Assembly (NCBI RefSeq): GCF_016906535.1
Contig: NC_057377.1
Coordinates: forward strand, 1,798,001 to 1,862,000
Origin: Rhizoctonia solani
Lineage: Eukaryota; Basidiomycota; Agaricomycetes; Cantharellales; Ceratobasidiaceae
DNA: 64,000 nucleotides
Direction of reading: 5' to 3'
The notes below the pieces were generated by a model. The model was not told the origin of the DNA. It made no database searches and saw nothing but the letters and a program-made list of their open reading frames with translations. Position 1 is the first letter of the stretch; the number at the start of each line of letters is the position of its first letter. The position numbers and the translations under genes are program-made. Shown here in pieces: positions 61,825 through 64,000 of this stretch.

Positions 61825-62609
61825 GGGTACGTTTCCGTAAGGATTTCTTCTAAATTCGTCGTCCTAAATCGGTCCGTCGGGACGGGACGGACTTGGCCCG
61901 CACGGCGGAGGCTGTGCTAGTGCTTGGACCTCATGTATCGCCTTTCCGTAAGGAACGGTCCATGTAAAATAGACTTTACTTCTAAAATCATAATTGAAAT
62001 ATTGATTCTATGCGTGAGACCTAATACAAACACCTCTTGGGCCATTGAAGTTATATATATATGTAGTACATCCACCTTGCTTGGTGCGGAAGTCAAGGGC
62101 GGCTTAGATGGAGTGGAGGCACAATCTTTGCCTTTCCGGCCGCGAGTTACGTTGGAGATAGACAAACGATTTGTGCTAGACATTGCAGCTAAGCATACGT
62201 GATAGTCGGTTGGAGACAGCTGCGATAGGGGCGCTCGCTATTTGTTGACAACGGCCCCTATCCCGTGTCTTAGATGAGAAATAATGATTATTTGACGAAT
62301 ATATGCAATCACCTTAAGTCAGCAACGTCCCGATAAGGTAAGAGATCGGCGGGATGTTATCTTATCAGCGCGATCAAGTGTCATTTCATAGCTAAATACA
62401 TCCTTAAAAAATAGCAGGGGGGGGTCGACCCCCCCCTGCTAAATAGGTGGTCCAGATATTTAGAACACCCCTTCTTCAGCGTCTAGATCTGTATCCGACG
62501 CATTTCACATCGAGTTCCACGGTGCACACTGCATCCGGGCTGGGCCTCACCTCTAAATGAGCACTTTAGAAAGGCTCGACCGTTCTAAATCCCTTACGGA
62601 AACGTACCC
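61825..62609. mobile_element. 785-bp TIR element, copy 2 (MITE-like)
   Basis: Same length and orientation as 22851-23635. The TIR GGGTACGTTTCCGTAAGG appears at both ends, ATT flanks the insertion on both sides, and the internal G8-TCGA-C8 palindrome is present. The opposed internal open frames encode identical peptides to those of copy 1. No transposase is encoded. Confidence 0.85.
62414..62441. repeat. G8-TCGA-C8 palindrome within element copy 2
   Basis: Same hairpin-forming palindrome as at 23440-23467. Confidence 0.7.
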
Positions 62610-64000
62610 ATTATCCACCCTTTCTATTCTTCTTTATCCATCATCATTTGTTATTCAAAACATTATTCTGGTTGTGTTACCTCGGAGCCTGCCTCTCGGC
62701 CAACGCTCACTCTGTGGTCCTAGCCGGGACTTAGGCTCTTATCTTTACCGTTATCAACAGAAATACGGTGATCTGAGTGAGATGCTATTCCCGTTTAATG
62801 TTCGCGGGATCGATGCATGCATTCTTTCTCCTTCATGATTGTCTTTAGTAGGATTTCCCACTTTCTGGGTATCACACGCCTAAATCAACAATTTTGAGTT
62901 TATTCGTATCTCCTTAAATCTCTTCCTCGGAATAGACAGCCCCCTATCATTGTACCAGACATGATGGTGGGCTCCGCTACCCATGTATTTCCGGGTGATA
63001 CCCAATTTGACATCGTTGATCCTTATTGGAATACTTAATTTTGTCGAACCAGGAGCGTGACGCAACCACTTAGGTCAAGCAAAGTGTGACAGGAAGGTTT
63101 GATCGGATTGTACGAATGCTATTGAGAGGCGGGAGGAAGGACTTGATGACTGCGATAGAAAGAGTGTGCCAGTTCTTGGGCGGACCCTTACCGCACCCTC
63201 GGTATCAATCAAACTTCTACTAGCCGGGTGGGTCGATCCTCCAAAACAGATGCCGAGGGAGACTTTCCTCAAGTGGACATTCGTCACATTCATTTCGGAT
63301 TTGTAAATTTCTCCGTCCTTGGCACCGGTCCTAACGTAGGACTTCCGATGGGTGCCTTGATTCAGCCCTCGAGCGGGAAGTTCTCCCCGTCACTCGGCGA
63401 GATGGTTAGTCTTCAATGTAAATAACAGGTGAATTCTAACTAGTAGTCAACCCGCATTCTTTTTGTCCGTGTTCCTTGTATGTCAGACTGTTAACGCAAA
63501 TTTAGGACTTTAGTAATACCTGAAGAAACATTGACCCAGTATGCCAATGTAATTGATAAGAACATAAAATGTACCTAGCATCGAGTTCTATGATCGGGCT
63601 GATGCCCGATGCCGGTTTAATTTCGGTCTGGATTGGGTCTAAATCACGTAAATCGGGAACAGTTTTTCGTTTACCTCATAAGGAAACATGCAGCCTGGGA
63701 AGATGGATGTCTTGTTGTCGAAGCAAATTTTATCTATCAAGATAATCTATGAATCAGCTGACATTGAGCGCTTTCTGATGATTTCTCTCGCTAAACAAGG
63801 AAAATTGTGGTTCCCCCGCATACATGGCCCATGTGCTCTCTGGCCTTTTTAGTCTGAGTTAGGTTGCCTCCCGCCCAAGCGGCGGCCAGAAGCAGCCGTT
63901 ACCCGTTGTGTAGGACCCCTGTCACTTGGGCTAGTGAGATATTGAGTATATGCGTACCCGTTGCATCCGACATCAAACATGGGACCGGCCGCGAATACCT
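62610..64000. other. Right end, no recognised gene
   Basis: No supported gene. An open frame at 63228-63425 (with GTGPNVGLPMGALIQPSSGK) could be part of an unrecognised gene or a relic; no partner exon was found before the window ends. Confidence 0.4.

Overview
The window looks like a gene-dense piece of a basidiomycete (probably Agaricomycete) nuclear genome. Nearly every gene is split by short introns of about 43-75 nt with GT-AG borders. Families typical of mushroom-forming and Rhizoctonia-like fungi are present: NACHT-WD40 proteins, membrane-anchored tandem P450s and a CE4 chitin deacetylase. The species is not determined; a Rhizoctonia-type organism is only an inference from general resemblance of the NACHT-WD40 and secreted families. 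I found no convincing tRNA, rRNA or CRISPR.

Region A (1-17 kb) is a tandem array of three NACHT-WD40 (fungal NLR/STAND) units on the + strand. Unit 1 (1373-2650) is a truncated, frameshifted relic. Unit 2 (4444-9052) is intact, with six exons and about 1450 aa. Unit 3 (12024-16512) is intact up to a 5-bp tandem duplication that frameshifts its WD40 propeller. All three carry the same promoter layout: a CACGTG palindrome 391-399 bp before the ATG and a TATA-like box 63-71 bp before it. A fourth, more diverged but open member lies on the minus strand at 49767-54062. The WD40 repeats of the family differ mainly at a few fixed positions per repeat. These are the positions known to be hypervariable in fungal allorecognition NLRs.

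Region B (17.8-29 kb) holds a four-helix membrane protein, a solo CENP-B-type HTH protein, a chitin deacetylase, a 785-bp inverted-repeat element, an Srs2-like UvrD helicase and the arginine methyltransferase Rmt2. Region C (29-37 kb) holds two related secreted proteins, ribosomal protein uS3, the bc1 assembly chaperone Cbp3 and coproporphyrinogen III oxidase. Region D (38.7-49.3 kb) holds a tandem P450 pair and the PIKK co-chaperone Tel2. Region E (49.7-64 kb) holds NLR unit 4, a kinase-like protein lacking the DFG aspartate, a Gly/Ser-rich protein with an N-terminal acylation signature, and a second copy of the 785-bp element that matches the first wherever compared.

Functionally the window mixes conserved housekeeping genes (uS3, Cbp3, Hem13, Tel2, Srs2, Rmt2) with fast-evolving accessory genes (NLRs, P450s, secreted proteins, transposable element). 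The most interesting system is the NLR array, which looks like an actively diversifying non-self recognition locus showing duplication, decay, promoter conservation and recognition-surface diversification together. Exon structures were worked out by eye from splice signals, reading frame and paralogue comparison; no alignment or database search could be run.
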